From Lepidostoma basale (Eukaryota > Arthropoda > Insecta > Trichoptera > Lepidostomatidae), in NCBI GenBank assembly GCA_022606425.2, contig JAHDVF020000733.1:1-64000 (forward strand): a stretch of 64,000 nt of DNA, written 5' to 3'. The position numbers and the translations under genes are program-made. The notes under the pieces were generated by a model. The model was given only the letters and a program-made list of their open reading frames with translations, searched no databases and was not told the origin of the DNA. This document shows positions 8,901 to 19,795 of this stretch, in pieces (within the stretch, counting starts at the first letter, position 1; every line of letters begins with the position of its first letter).

Positions 8901-9032
8901 TCATCCACCGTGTAGCGACTCTAAAATGCCAATGGGCAGGTCACTTAGGAAGAAGCTGAGACAAGAAAACTTCTTCAGGTCTTTGTCCGGGAGTGAACGG
9001 GAATAGTCTAAAGAAGAAGAAGAAAATTATTA
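8885..9032 (+). mobile_element. Degraded RTE-like LINE C-terminus
   Basis: RVATLKCQWAGHLGRS-like codons (8915-8960) followed by a GAAGAAGAAGAAA tail. The WAGH motif is shared with families C, L and M. Too diverged to place. Confidence 0.5.
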
Positions 9033-9165
9033 TTACCAAACATTACTTGATAATGCTGTTGTGCTGTACTTTTTGTTGACATTCTCACAAGATTATAAAA
9101 CTTCTAAAAGCCCTACCTTTTCTCAATATTATTTATCACATATCATAAAACTTCTTAATACTTGC

Positions 9166-9475
9166 ACTTGGATCTTCTGGCTTACAGAGGTTCAGCTCAT
9201 GTGGCTATTCCTCTTACGTCTGATGGGAACATTGTTGGAAGGTGATTTGGTGGGTTTTTAGTTTATACGGGGGCATGCTTTGTGTGGCTCGGAGTGTTCC
9301 TCTGAAGGAGAATCAATTTTGGACGTTTGTGGCGGCTGGAGGTGTTTGGGTTGTAATTTGAGAGGTCTTTTATTGTGGGGTTAGGATGTGAAGGGAGTCC
9401 TTTGTACAAACTTTCGGCAAGTTTCAGAATGAATTCATCTATCATTGGGATTCCTGATTCTAGGTGCATTTGTTA
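9166..9475 (-). mobile_element. Jockey-type LINE 3' end
   Basis: Minus-strand frame 9263-9469 reads SGIPMIDEFILKLAESLYKG, LPSHPNPTIKDLSNYNPN and KRPKLILLQRNTP. It is the most complete copy of this Jockey C-terminus here, keeping the HPNPxI block. The 3' UTR follows and ends in CCAAGTGCAAG at the left, a degraded AAGTCC tail. Confidence 0.75.
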
Positions 9476-9924
9476 AGCTCACACGTGTGACAAATGTGAA
9501 AAAATCTAATCAATTATATTAATACAATATTTAATGACAGTGTTTTGCTATGTGCTCATTATAATGTGTGAAGTATATTTCTTCTCACATTGTCCATGTT
9601 CAAATATTGACCGCAATCAGTTAGAATAAATTGGTTCGGAGTCCACAATCTCTTTGTTTACCATCCGCTATCGGGTACACCTGGGGTCGGTGTCCGGAGT
9701 AACCGTGCTCCACGCAGGTCACCATTGTGTTTGTTATTTGTATTGTTAGTGCATTGTTGAAAGGTGTTAATGGAAACAGCGAAGCTCCTGATAGTCACAT
9801 AATCCTCGGAGATTTTCAATATCCTTAATGATTCTGCTTTATCTCATGTCTATTCAGTATTTTCAGAGAGTGTGGATTCGAAAACCTTTAGCCCTTAGAC
9901 CGCTATCCCATACATGACCCAGTA
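9476..9924. other. Unassigned sequence
   Basis: Contains a GC-richer part (9630-9720). No motif, repeat or coding signal recognised. Confidence 0.4.
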
Positions 9925-10063
9925 TAAAATACCAGAAAGACGATGTCCACCAGAGAGACTCCCAAAACGACGGAGAGATAGCTGGAGCTCAGCGTCGCAG
10001 GAGAAGAATCCTGTAAAAACAGACTGTTAAGTTTATAACAAGTTGAAGAAGAAGAAGAAGAAG
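9925..10063 (+). mobile_element. RTE-like LINE (family D) 3' end
   Basis: Codes for RRCPPERLPKRRRDSWSSAS-like residues, corresponding to GRPPKRWREGWSSSS in better copies, then a short UTR and a GAAGAAGAAGAAGAAG tail. Confidence 0.65.
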
Positions 10064-10067
10064 ACAT

Positions 10068-10340
10068 ACAACTAACTAACTAACTAAACATCACGCCGTC
10101 TACCCGGGGGAGGGGGTTAGGCAGAAAGAATCGAGCGCCACACTGTTTTATCCTGACATACTTCTCTCGATTCCTCTACATTCATATGTACATCTTGTCA
10201 TGCACGCACGTCGACTCCTTACGTGACCGACATTTAATATTTAATTGATTTGATCATGCCACGATTTCCTCGGTCTTCCTCTTTTTCTAGCTCCGTTCAC
10301 GTCGTTTACATATACCTTCATCAGAAGATCATTCGTTCAA
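10068..10340 (-). mobile_element. RTE-like LINE (family A) 3' end
   Basis: Tail AACTAACTAACTAA (GTTA repeat on the minus strand) followed by the complement of the standard 3' terminus and codons for DDVNGARKRGRPRKSWHD-like residues. It lies in tandem with the next family A copy in the same orientation. Confidence 0.75.
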
Positions 10341-10397
10341 AAAAATATGTAAAACTAAAGAATTTTTGCAAGATAAAACTAATTTCAAAATCTCACA

Positions 10398-11165
10398 CTA
10401 AATAACTAACTAACGGGTAAGGGGTAGGCAGAAAGAATGGGCTGCCACACTTTTCTTTCCTGACATATTTCTCGCGCATCATCAACATTCATACATCGTG
10501 ACATGCACGCGCGTCGATTTCTCTGACTCCTCGCGTGGTCGACATTCAATATTCGATTTATCGATCGTGCCACGTTTTTCTCGGTCTTCCTCTATTTCTA
10601 GTTCCATTAACATCGTTAACATACACTTTTTTTACCATTCTGTCTTCACAGTTCTTTCCATGTGTCCAAACCATCTAAACGACCCTTTCATTATTTTGTT
10701 CATAACACTTTCATTCGCACCGCATTCACTTCTTATATTTACTTGCATTTTACACTCTATCATACCTTCGGTGAGACAAGGGCCCAATTGCACGTTTTGT
10801 AATTTTTCATTAGAGACATTTAAAGATTTTTGAAGAATAATATCGTGTTATTCTGGCTATACTGATCATACACTATCGCCCTCTGATAAAATGAGACTGA
10901 CCTTAATGAGCGACTTTGTTCCTCCAGATAATGATTTTAAAATACAATGGCATACTTAACTAATTTTGAGAATTTTTAACAATTATGCCCTTGTCTTACC
11001 AAAGGAGAGATATACAGATTTAGCACGCATTCGTCTTAGAGATCTCATTTCTACTGCATTTATTCTACTTTCATCTTTATTTTGTAAGTTCCATGCTTCA
11101 CTTCCATACATAAGGATTTTAATTGGAATTGTATTCACTTTAACCCTTGGACCGCTAAGCAAATG
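10398..11165 (-). mobile_element. RTE-like LINE (family A), interrupted by a MITE
   Basis: The 3' part (10398-10769) codes on the minus strand for NGTRNRGRPRKTW, NKIMKGSFRWFGHMERTVK and SECGANESVMNK. After a 240-bp insertion, the upstream part (11009-11165) gives LRRMRAKS and MYGSEAWNL. Both parts align end to end with the uninterrupted copy at 35925-36480. Confidence 0.78.
10768..11008. mobile_element. MITE with imperfect TIRs inside a family A LINE
   Basis: The left end CTTCGGTGAGACAAGGGC and the complement of the right end, CTTTGGTAAGACAAGGGC, are inverted repeats; both continue to an AATTG. No frame. It splits the LINE where intact copies read ACTCTATCATACACAGA. The exact target duplication is unclear (ATAC is possible). 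Confidence 0.6.
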
Positions 11166-11539
11166 TTACTCTATCTAACGTCGCTGCGTGGCACATTCTT
11201 CATCGACGTATTTTGAATAAAATGTCAATTTTAAAACTACACTTTCTTACAAACCAAATCGTTATTATATTAGTTTCTTAATCGAATTTCAAAGAATCAA
11301 TAAACACATACACGAGATCCTGATGGGTTCGACTTATTACTTTGACTTAAGTCACTCGCAGTAGGAAACAGTTATTTCATAAGTTTCTTAAGTTCTAAAA
11401 GTGTGCGATACCGCCCACTAGAGGGCGCTGTACCCTAGATCATGGGTCGGCAACCTTTTGATGTGAAAGGGCCGAATATTTGACGTGGGGATTAGTGCGG
11501 ACCGCACTTGGGTCACATGTCATTACATTATTTATTATT
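11166..11539. other. Spacer with a possible hAT terminus
   Basis: Mostly unassigned. Around 11443-11475, CATGGGTCGGCAACCTTTTG and AAAGGGCCG resemble hAT-type ends (CAGGGGTCGGCAACC). No opposite terminus was found. Confidence 0.35.
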
Positions 11540-11796
11540 ATTATTATTATTTTGTTGAATCGCTATTTACATCATGACAGCATTAGCTAAATCGATGCAA
11601 AGGATATTAAAGCTATCATTGTGATTCTCGTGACATGTGATAGGTAGTTAATCTATCGCCATTTTATTGTCACGTAAAATCTGCACCAAACCAAAGACAG
11701 TGTGACAATCACACTGTCCTCGCCGGGAATCGAGCCCGGAACCTATGGGGTGGCAGTCAATGCACTTACCACTCGGTCACGAAGGTCGTCGTATAC
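11540..11796 (-). mobile_element. tRNA-derived SINE A, full length
   Basis: Minus strand. Box A TGACCGAGTGGT and box B GGGCTCGATTCCC both carry single changes. The AAT-repeat tail is at the left, at about 11525-11545. Confidence 0.88.
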
Positions 11797-11814
11797 CTAC
11801 AATATTTAACCTAG

Positions 11815-11925
11815 CTAACCAACCATTACGCCGTCTCTCCGAAGGGGTAGGCAGAAAGAATGGACTGCCACACTTTAACCGATGCGGCACTTCATTCTTC
11901 TCTTACACATACCTTCCAGTACGGT
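11815..11925 (-). mobile_element. RTE-like LINE (family A3) 3' end
   Basis: Shares the last 60 bases with family A (CATTCTTTCTGCCTACCCCT, hairpin, GGCGTAATGG) but has KEDGVPHRLKC-type coding upstream (GTGCCGCATCGGTTAAAGTG), as at 57186-57400 and 61545-61700. This is a distinct subfamily. Confidence 0.65.
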
Positions 11926-12334
11926 ATGTCCCATCCATTCAAACCCCATACAGTATTTACTACAAAGATTTAAAATTAAATGAGGCAAGGACGCGGCGAT
12001 TTGGTTGGTTCTACCACACACTTTGAATTATTAAAAAAATTTTAAAACAGCACCTGTGTTCTGTTATCACCAGGTTAACCTCTGGATATCCGTTGAGTGA
12101 AACCACGAAGATTAGATACTCAGCAGGCCGGTAACCAAAGGAACCACAATTGTTCAAATTTAATTCGAATATGCATGTTCCAAAATTAAACAACAAAAAA
12201 AAAATTTTAAGGTACCTACTTGCCCAAATTTTTAATTTTTTTTAAACATGATACATTAACATCAATTCTTATTCTATGAATCGGTATATTAGAATATTTC
12301 TGTAATCATTGTATCTATTTACTTAGCTTCATGG
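11926..12334. other. Unassigned sequence
   Basis: AT-rich; nothing recognised. Confidence 0.4.
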
Positions 12335-12965
12335 CATTCAAAAAGTGTTTTTGAGACAACATTTGCGTGAATGCTGAAAATCTGGAGCAAATAGATGAGT
12401 TCTTGTATTTGGGTAGAACGTTTACAAAATATGGGCGAGTGGAGAGGAATATTGAAAGAAGGGTTGGGATAGGTAACAAAATGAATGGTGCACTTAAAGT
12501 TGTCATCGCAAACAAAAACCTATCCAAAAATGTTTAAATGGCAGTGCATAATGGTGAACATGCATGTATGGAAGCGAACCATGGAACTGGCCAAAGAAAG
12601 ATGATAGTGGAATTAATGCAGAAGAAATGAGATCTCTTAGACGAATGTGTGCATACTTTGTGTATGATAGAGTGTCGAATGAAAATATAAGAAGTGAATG
12701 CGATGCGAATGATGGTGTTATGAACAAAATAATGAAAGGATCATTAAGATGGTTTGGACACACGAAAATAATGAATGAAGAAAGAACTGTAAAAAAGTAT
12801 ATGTTAACGATGTAAATGGAACTAGAAATAGAGAAAACGTGGCACGATTAAATAAATCGAATATTGAATGTTGAGGAATCGAGAGAAATATGTCAGGAAA
12901 GAAAAGTGTGGCAGTCCATTCTTTCTGCCTACCCCTTCGGGGAGACGGCGTAATGGTTAGTTAGT
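12335..12965 (+). mobile_element. RTE-like LINE (family A), long 3' fragment
   Basis: Plus strand: ENLEQIDEFLYLGRTFTKYG (12375-12435, reverse transcriptase thumb region), VERNIERRVGIGNKMNGAL, MYGSEPWNWPKKD, RSLRRMCAYFVYDRVSNENI, NKIMKGSLRWFGH, then GTGTGGCAGTCCATTCTTTC and CCCCTTCGGGG, GGCGTAATGG, GTTAGTTAG tail. The frame 12564-12815 is open for 83 codons. An internal deletion removes part of the RGRPRKTWHD region. Confidence 0.82.
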
Positions 12966-13163
12966 ATTTAATGTTTTTGAGATTTTGAAATTAGTTTTTT
13001 CTTGCAAAAATTCTTTAGTTTTAAATATTTTTTGATAATATGATAATATGTACCATGTTTATTAAAAGTTTATTTATTTTTCTTCGTATTTTAAGAAAAA
13101 TTTTAATTGCTGTAAAAATTAATTCCGAATCTTTAGTGGGACAGTGAATTGATAAGATAACAA
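12966..13163. other. Unassigned AT-rich spacer
   Basis: Nothing recognised. Confidence 0.4.
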
Positions 13164-13390
13164 AAGACGACCTTCGTGGCAGAGTGGTAAGAGCTCTGAT
13201 TCCCATTCTGAAGGTTCTGGGTTCGATTCCCGGCGATGGCAGTGTGATTGTTACACTGTCTTTGGTCTGGCGTAGTATTCTCGTGACAATAAAATGGCGA
13301 TAGATTGGCTACCTGTCACATGTTACGAGAATCAATATATCAGCTTAAAAAAATTGTATACTGTAATTGGGTTCAAGCGACCTGTTGTAT
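13164..13390 (+). mobile_element. tRNA-derived SINE, subfamily B
   Basis: Same head and body as subfamily A (box A TGGCAGAGTGGT, box B GGGTTCGATTCCC), but after CGAGAATCAATAT it ends in CAGCTTAAAAAAATTGTATA and GTAATTGGGTTCAAGCGACC instead of the GATGTAAAGAGCGATT tail. Subfamily B also has AGAGCTCTGA where A has AGTGCTTTGA in the head. Confidence 0.87.
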
Positions 13391-13803
13391 ACTCTGCCTC
13401 TCCTGTTCTTCCCGGTGTATATTCCTGTGGTGTATCATTCTTTTTATCTTTTATATAATGTTCCTAAAATGTTCATGTATTTTATATTATGTTTATTTAT
13501 TCAATAAAGTACAGCGGAGCATAGAAGTAGGATGGAGTAGATTAAATGTGGTCTGGCATCCCCTTATTGTTGCCGTATTTAAATGTAAGTCCCGGATGGA
13601 CCGGGGACAGGCCCAGGGAGTGTACGATAAAAGGCTGATAAAAGGGCGCCGCTACGCCCTAAAACAACCTCGGGTATGTGGCGGGAACTTCTATGGACCT
13701 TTATAAAAATAAAAATAAACTCAGGAATGAGGCGGCTGGAGAATTTTTTGGAGGCGGCCGAGGTCCGCCCAGGACTGTAGAGCCAGAGAGAAGAAGAAGA
13801 AGA
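13391..13803 (+). mobile_element. LINE 3' UTR and end (family K), GAAGAA tail
   Basis: Contains TTTATTCAATAAAGTACAGC, ATTAAATGTGGTCTGGCA, GGACAGGCCCAGGGAGTGTA, GGGCGCCGCTACGCCCT (an 8-bp stem) and TGTGGCGGGAACTTCTATGG, ending GAGAGAAGAAGAAGAAGA. A second copy is at 53690-53985 and the terminus alone at 1-57. The repeated tail supports a non-LTR element; the clade is unknown. Confidence 0.6.
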
Positions 13804-14134
13804 CCCCCAGACTGTCATATATTGAAATCGCTTAAAGTGAAATTGTTTTTACCGCTGACATTATGCCTTTTGTTTTCAGTTTCATTTCATTTCGTTGGAA
13901 TATATGAGTTTTAAGGAAAGGTCCTATTTTAAATTAGCGTTTTATTTTTAGAATTAAATCCTGAAAACAGTCATCATCTAAGATTTGTGCCAATTCATAA
14001 GAAAATCGGTTTTCCTTGTGCCTTAATATTGAATTTTCCTTAATTTGTGGTTATCGGAGATTGGCATGTCTTGTTCGTAAAAGGTGTATGCATAAAATTA
14101 AGAATAAAATATTTCAACATATTTGTTGGTTTAA
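13804..14134. other. Unassigned AT-rich sequence
   Basis: Nothing recognised. Confidence 0.4.
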
Positions 14135-14260
14135 ACCAATTATTAATTGTTAAAATATATAACACTGTTATGATTCACAATTTATATTAATTATTAGTAT
14201 CGCGACAGCTGTTTCGCCTACCGAAGTTGACATCATCAGGTGTTATGTATTTTTAACAAC
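14135..14260 (-). mobile_element. Hammerhead-like repeat (lineage HH-C)
   Basis: Minus strand from 14239: CUGAUGA core, extra U, GUCAAC-UUCG-GUAGGC stem-loop, GAAACAGCUGUC (GUC at 14206-14204), GCGAUA. All core residues are canonical. ACAGCUGU is an 8-nt self-complementary stem III block. Stem I (AACAC against GCGAU) is weak. A detached plus-strand 3' end of the same unit (AATGTTGAAGTATCATAGTG) lies at 14625-14665. Confidence 0.55.
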
Positions 14261-14386
14261 TAAATAAATAAGTATATAAAAATACACAGCGTTAAAGACA
14301 CTCAAAAAGGGAATAATAAATTTTTTTATATTTATATATATTATTATTAAATTTATTTAAAAAAAAAGCCAATTGGAATATATTTT

Positions 14387-14554
14387 TAGATCTTACTTGT
14401 AATTATATAATGTTTCAGGTATATTTTTAATTGATTTGTAGTGAGATTCCTTGTGTATTTTGGTAGTTCATTGTAAAGTTTCAGTCCATTGTTCAATATC
14501 CTTGATTGTCCTGTCTTAGTTCGTGCATTCGGTAAATGATATCTGTCACAGTTC
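14387..14554 (-). mobile_element. LINE reverse transcriptase C-terminal fragment
   Basis: An uninterrupted minus-strand stretch reads NCDRYHLPNARTKTGQSRIL, NNGLKLYNELPKYTRNL and LKIYLKHYI. The P..RT..GQ..I...G..LYN.LP....NL pattern is the usual end of LINE reverse transcriptase ORFs. It has no initiator because it begins mid-ORF. Confidence 0.6.
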
Positions 14555-14690
14555 CTGGTCCAGTGTCTGTGTACGTCTGAATTTTTGGTTAATTTGTAGC
14601 TGCTGTCTTATAAATTTTAATAGTTAAAAATGTTGAAGTATCATAGTGTTTAGGCTATTTAAAACCAATTAAACATTCGTGTTTGATATT

Positions 14691-15034
14691 ATAGTTTTTA
14701 TATTTTATATCTTTAGTAATAAACTTAAAGCACAGAAGCTAAAGCTGGAGTATTTATAGGTTGGCTACACGTACGTAAGATGGAAGGTAGGTAGGTATAA
14801 ATAATATTAGAGTGGTGGTATCCGTGTCAAGGCGGCGCTAGAGGCACGACAAGCCGTGACTCCGTGACCCTATCATCAACACCACCGGTATACTAACTCA
14901 GTACCTGCCTATCTACTGCAGCCGCGTGGGATGGACACTCCTCCCGATAACCGATGCCCAGAAAATATTTTTCTTGATTATGTGTGTAACTGTGCATCAC
15001 ATTTTTACACAATATTTATTTATAAACTTAAGGC
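14691..15034. other. Unassigned sequence
   Basis: Includes a short GC-richer part (14815-14935). No motif recognised. Confidence 0.35.
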
Positions 15035-15395
15035 CCATCATGACGTATGGAATAGAGGTCAGAGCCGATACCAATAGAATTAAAAACCTTCTTAGAGTAG
15101 CAGAAATGCGAACCCTACGCTCAATCGCAGGCAAAACCCTCAGAGATCGGAACAGAAATGAAACAATAAGGTCTGTCTGTGGTGTTGAGGACATAGTGAA
15201 AAGGGGAAAAGGCAAAACGCGCTTTTGGAGAGACCACGTGGACCGCATGGAGAATACAAGAATTGCAAAAATTGTTTAAGATGAAAACCCAAGCAGCAAG
15301 AGATTACCAGGAAGGCCGCCGAAGAGATGGACAGCCCACCGTCACAAACAGATCATACGACCTAAACTAAGAGGAAGAGGAAGAAGAAGAATCTT
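15035..15395 (+). mobile_element. RTE-like LINE (family D), best-preserved C-terminus
   Basis: Frame 14926-15279 enters the element at RPIMTYGIEVRADTNRIKNL and continues LRVAEMRTLRSIAGKTLRDR, CGVEDIVKRGKGKTRFWRDH, VDRMENTRIAKIV, then past a stop SSKRLPGRPPKRWTAHR and a GAAGAAGAA tail. The upstream codons of that frame (14926-15030) are not LINE-like, so its ATG start is accidental. Confidence 0.8.
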
Positions 15396-15401
15396 AAGGC
15401 C

Positions 15402-15612
15402 TTAACAACAACAACAACACCAACAACAATCCATTACGCCGTTTCTCTGTAGGGGTAGGCAGAGAGAATGGATGTCACACTACTCTATTCTGACACACCT
15501 CTCTAGATTCCTCCACAATCATGTAACGGGTCATATACGCACGTCGATTCTTCCGACTTCTAACATGACTAACCTTTAAATTTTGATTAATTTGGTCATG
15601 CCATGTTTTCAT
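15402..15612 (-). mobile_element. RTE-like LINE (family B) 3' end
   Basis: AAC-repeat tail (complement of GTT repeats) at 15402-15430, then the complement of the standard 3' hairpin and codons for NRRACMTRYMIVEESREVCQ and KTWHDQINQNLK. It stops abruptly at about 15612. Confidence 0.78.
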
Positions 15613-16362
15613 TTCCACAGGGGTGACCTTGGCGGAGAGCTGTGGAGCCCACGGTTGGTGTAGCATCCACATACTGTTGTAAACAAGCTCTCCACATGTG
15701 GAATGCGTTTTTAAACGGTGAATCCATACGCATACTATGCGCGTCCGTCCACAAAGTTTGTTGAAGGTCAAACGAATTTTAGTTTCAAACAAGTGTCTAC
15801 ACAGTTTAAAACCGCCGGTGGAGACCGATGTGGAGAGCTTGTTTAAATCAGCGTGGCACGGCTTTTAACGAGGAATCATTCGAAACAATTACGGTAAGTT
15901 TATAACACTTTAATTATTATTTTGTGTCTGACGTTTCGAAATTAAAATAGTTTTACATTTATTTACTTTACAAATTGATATAATATATGATAGTAAAGAC
16001 TATGCATTTCATTCTGCACTAATGTTATGGATAAAAACGAAATCGTGCGGGCCATATTCGACGACCTCCATTCGAAATACTTTTCATTTACTGAACTATG
16101 CATGCTAGTAACTTACGATTTACACATTTGACACGCGAAAATTTTCAGTTAAACACATTGCTTCTATAGTTGGTACTATCATTGGAGTATCGCAACTTTC
16201 TACAGGGAGATTATTTGCAACGACTATGAACATATCTATACAGATGTGATGATTATTATCTATATTATCTATAATAGATCAAATTTAGTTATTATTAAAC
16301 ACATGTTGATGAAAACTTCTGTTATCTGAAGTTAAAACATGTTTTATTATCACACTTTTTAA
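15613..16362. other. Unassigned sequence with a 20-bp inverted pair
   Basis: TAAACAAGCTCTCCACAT (about 15678-15695) recurs inverted as ATGTGGAGAGCTTGTTTA (about 15829-15846), enclosing about 130 bp. It could be a small MITE, but no target duplication is evident. The remainder to 16360 is unassigned. Confidence 0.4.
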
Positions 16363-16632
16363 CCACCCTACGTATTTGAACGTACGTGATACGTTCACTT
16401 TGACTCTTCCATTCTGCGCTATCCCGTATCACGTACGCGTACCTAAAATGTACAAACTGTTAGGGATACGCGCGTGTGCCTACAACACTTGAGTACAAGC
16501 CTTCGCAAATATGATATTTTTACAAGGGGCAGGCGAAGTGTGCGGTCGAGTCTTTGACATCTTGTAATTTAAAAAAATTAAATTAGTATGTAATTAAATT
16601 TAATTAATAAAAAAACTGTTTTTTTGTCTTCT
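16363..16632. mobile_element. TTAA MITE, second copy, right end missing
   Basis: Starts CCACCCTACGTATTTGAACG just after TTAA (16359-16362) and closely follows 7381-7668, with a few substitutions and a short deletion (ATGAGAAAAAATAATG region). The right terminus is replaced by a family A LINE fragment at 16633. Confidence 0.8.
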
Positions 16633-17030
16633 TCCCTCGGTCTTCCTCTATTTCTGGTTCCATTTAGATCGTAATTTTTTTAAACATTTTTTCTTTATTC
16701 ATTCTTTCCATATGTCCAAACCATTTTAATGTTCCTTTCATTATTTTGTTCATAACACCACCATTCGCACCTCATTCATTTCTTTTATTTTCATTCGACA
16801 CTCTATCATACACAGATTATCCACACATTTGTCTAGGAGATCTCATTTCTATTGCATTTATTCTACTTTCATCCTTCTTATGCCAGTCCCATTGTGCACT
16901 GCCATCCTAGCTTTTTTGGATAGGTTTTTGTTTGCGATGACAACTTTTAATTCACTTTGTTGCCTGCCCCAACCCTTGTTTCAATATCCCTCTCCACTCG
17001 CCCATCTTTTGTAAACATACAACATTTTGG
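16633..17030 (-). mobile_element. RTE-like LINE (family A) internal fragment
   Basis: Minus strand codes for ERNIETRVGAGNKVN-like, NLSKKARMAVHNG and RSPRQMCG residues, then the WFGHMERMNKEK region. Both its true 3' end and tail are missing; it starts inside the R-G-R-P-R segment next to the truncated MITE. Confidence 0.72.
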
Positions 17031-17984
17031 AGATTATATCATTGGTAAAAAAATAATATATAGTAATAACACATTGACATCTGTATGGCTTTAATAAAGC
17101 AAAAGATATTAGCTATAATTCGATGATCGATATTATATATAATTTACTTTCCACCCCTTATAATGTAGCGGTGAAACTATTATGTAATTCGAGACCAATT
17201 AGTTCTGAATAATACTCGTATATCAGAATATATCCAAATATTATAAGATATAAGCGTAATTTCGATAATCGATATTGAATATACTTTAAGTATTTAAGTA
17301 CCCTTCGTAAAGTAGCGGTCAAACTTCATATGACAGGTAAGTACTTTGAGATTGTTAGTAAACAAGGACTGCCGCGAGAAAAGGGTGTATCCATATGCAA
17401 AATATACAGCGAACGGTTAGCCGTTCTTGACATTTGTAATCGACTTAAAAATGCACAACACTTGACCTGAATTCAACGTTTAACGAGACAGTGTTGCCAT
17501 TGTGTTGTTTGCTTTGATTACAGTCGCCATTTTGCGCGAGAGAACCACATTGAATATCAAAATGGGGGGAAAACCAACCATATGATTATTATGGCGAAGT
17601 CGGGAGCGCGCCAGGAATTTAAATGTTATATTATCAACGTTGCGCAGTTATCTGCGCAGATATATTATAATACAATAAACAGGGATTCCTTTATACAAAT
17701 GCTAATTAGTTAACGAAAGACTCACAGTTCGAAACAAAACAGTTACGATTTGTCTGAAATGGTATTAGGAGGTCATTATGAATGTTGGATTATATTGTAT
17801 TGTCCGATGATTTTGTCGATTTATCGTTATAATAATATTTACTCTTAACCTTTTCTTTGTTTTTTTACTATTCACCCTGATGAAGTAGAATTCTTTTCAA
17901 TGAAACGTATTCACCCAATCATTATGCGTTTACTCCGAGGAGGCAGGCGGAATGCATGAAGGCTTTTTAAGATACAATTAATAC
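17031..17984. other. Unassigned AT-rich sequence with a diverged duplication
   Basis: CGATGATCGATATTATATAT...AATGTAGCGGTGAAACT (17110-17180) and CGATAATCGATATTGAATAT...AAAGTAGCGGTCAAACT (17255-17330) look like an old tandem duplication. Nothing else recognised. Confidence 0.4.
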
Positions 17985-18065
17985 CTTTTAATTTATTTTT
18001 CTCGACATGTTTCGAATACATTATACCTAAAGCATCGGAAGAATCATATAAAGTAACCAAAATTA
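17985..18065 (-). mobile_element. Weak hammerhead-like repeat
   Basis: Minus strand ends GAAACAUGUCGAGA (complement at 18000-18015), preceded by GUAUUC and a CCGAUGC core-like string. The GAAACAUGUC block matches lineages A, B and E, but the core and stem II are poor. Confidence 0.3.
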
Positions 18066-18293
18066 TTATTATTCCAGAAGTAGAATCCAAATCGATGTGA
18101 AGGGTATTATAGCTATCATAGTGATTCTCGTGACATGTGATAGGTAGCTAATCTATCGCCATTTTATTGTCTTGTGAATTCTACACCAGACCAAAGACAG
18201 TGTGAATATCACACTGCCCTCGCCGGGAATCGAACCCGGATCCTTCGGGGTGGCAGTCAATGCACTTACCACTCGGCCACGAAGGTCGTCATT
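18066..18293 (-). mobile_element. tRNA-derived SINE A, 3' tail truncated
   Basis: Head on the right: box A TGGCCGAGTGGT is consensus and box B GGGTTCGATTCCC intact. The GAGCGATTCAACAAAAT tail is lost. Confidence 0.88.
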
Positions 18294-18361
18294 ATACATT
18301 GTTTCTTGAACATTGTTCTTGATTTTGGGTCATTATTTTGAATTTATGAATTTATAAAACC

Positions 18362-18715
18362 TAGGTCAGGCCCATTATGACACATGGCATAGAACCTAGA
18401 GCTGAGACAGTTTGGACCAAAAACCTTCTTCGGACTTCTGAGATGAGAGTACTGCGAATATAAGGAGGGAGGACTCTTAGGGATAGGGTAAGAAACTCTG
18501 AATTAAGAGTGATCGACAGATCACAAGAAGGAAGACATCGTGAGATAGGCCCGGAAAAGACTGAGGTACTGGAGATGTAGGTAGGATGGATGGTGCAAGA
18601 ATTCCTTATGTATCATAATATACCCATTGGGCATCGCCTGACAGGAAGACCACCAAAAATATGAAAAGATAACTGGTGTTCCACCTCCTCTCCTCAAGAG
18701 GATGAATCCCATTCA
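18362..18715 (+). mobile_element. RTE-like LINE (family D) fragment 1 of a tandem pair
   Basis: RPIMTHGIEPRAETVWTKNL, LRTSEMRVLRI, GRTLRDRVRNSELRV, then GRPPKI-like residues and a degraded end at 18715. Followed within 60 bp by a second copy in the same orientation; the two are diverged from each other, so they are separate insertions or an old duplication. Confidence 0.7.
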
Positions 18716-18774
18716 AGAACATATAAATTATCTAGAATGAGACGAAGATCAAAATTTACAGAACGTGCGTAAGG

Positions 18775-19140
18775 CCAATATTGACATATAGCAGTGAGAC
18801 CAGAGCGAAGACTAATATGCGGATGGCAGAGTTGCGAATACTGAGGACAATAGCTGGAAAGACTCTTCGAGATAGGGTGAAGAGCACGGCTATCCGCCAA
18901 ATCTGCAATTTTCGGATAGCCATGCCAGACAACGCAGAAGACACTAGAATGCGCACGTGCATAGGATGAATCCCTTCAGATTCCCATACATTGTGGTGCA
19001 TCAGATTCCTGTTGGTTATCGTCCCCCCGGAAGACTACAAAAATATGGAGGGATAGCTGGGAGTCAACTTCTCAAGAGAGGCCAGACTGACTACAAGAAC
19101 AGACCAAAGGTCTAAAAAGGGAAGTAGAGGAAGCAAAGAT
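18775..19140 (+). mobile_element. RTE-like LINE (family D) fragment 2
   Basis: RPILTYSSETRAKTNMRMAE, LRILRTIAGKTLRDRVKSTA, IRQICN, then RMNPFRFPYIVVHQIPVGYR-like residues, a GRLQKYGG (GRPPKxW) segment, and a degraded AGAGGAAG tail. Confidence 0.7.
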
Positions 19141-19453
19141 TTCCAAGTAAAAGGCCATTTCACCAATCAATCTACCAAACGTAATAATCTACGCACATAA
19201 CTATACCTAATGTTTGCGATATTCAAGCGTATATTGCAGGACGAGTTGATATGAGTTTCTAGAATCAACAACTTTTAAATGATTTATAGCGTTTATGTTA
19301 TTACGTGTTACCTGGTTATCAGCAATGGCTTACACAGGCGGCGGAGACGATCGTCACAGATACGGGAGATACTCTCGAGCGAGGTGATAAATGATAACAT
19401 TGTACATTGAAATGATGAAGGTTAGGTTAGGTTAATGTGTATCAAGGTAATTC
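19141..19453. other. Unassigned sequence
   Basis: Includes GAAGGTTAGGTTAGGTTAAT at 19417-19434, two or three TTAGG units. That matches the insect telomere motif but is too short to mean anything. Confidence 0.4.
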
Positions 19454-19795
19454 AATGTGACATAACTTTAAAACTACTTTGCGTTCTTTATTGTTTCTTG
19501 AACAATGATGTAAAGCTGAATATTAAATAATTAATACGAATGTGAACGTCTATTTTCTAGAAGTTTTATAATACTGTATTATATTTTGTGTACGACATTC
19601 TTTGTTTCGTTTAAAGTTTCGCCTGTCTAATCAAGATAACTCAATGTGACATAGCTTTAAAAACTACTTTCCGTTCTATATTGTTTCTTGAACAGTGATG
19701 TCAAACACAATATTAAATAATTAATACGAATGAAAACGTCTGTTTTCTAGAAAGTTTATAATACTATAATTTATAGGAATGTGAATGATGTTTGT
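19454..19795 (-). repeat. Direct duplication of the HH-A arm
   Basis: Two direct copies (about 19454-19590 and 19640-19770) of: TGTGACATAGCTTTAAAA, ACTACTTTCCGTTCT, TATTGTTTCTTGAACAATGA, ATTAATACGAATGAAAACGT and TTTTCTAGAAGTTTTATAAT. Neither reaches the hammerhead-like core. Tandem rather than inverted arrangement contrasts with the palindromic copies; Penelope-like elements are known to show both. Confidence 0.6.

Noticed and set aside
13305..13706. 133-codon plus-strand frame
   Set aside because: Runs through a SINE B tail and a family K LINE 3' UTR; no protein similarity seen.
16363..16632. Segmental duplication linking 7.4 kb and 16.4 kb
   Set aside because: Similarity starts exactly at the TTAA border of the MITE and flanks differ, so it is two insertions of one element.
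19417..19434. Telomeric TTAGG repeat
   Set aside because: Two or three units only, chance level in AT-rich DNA.
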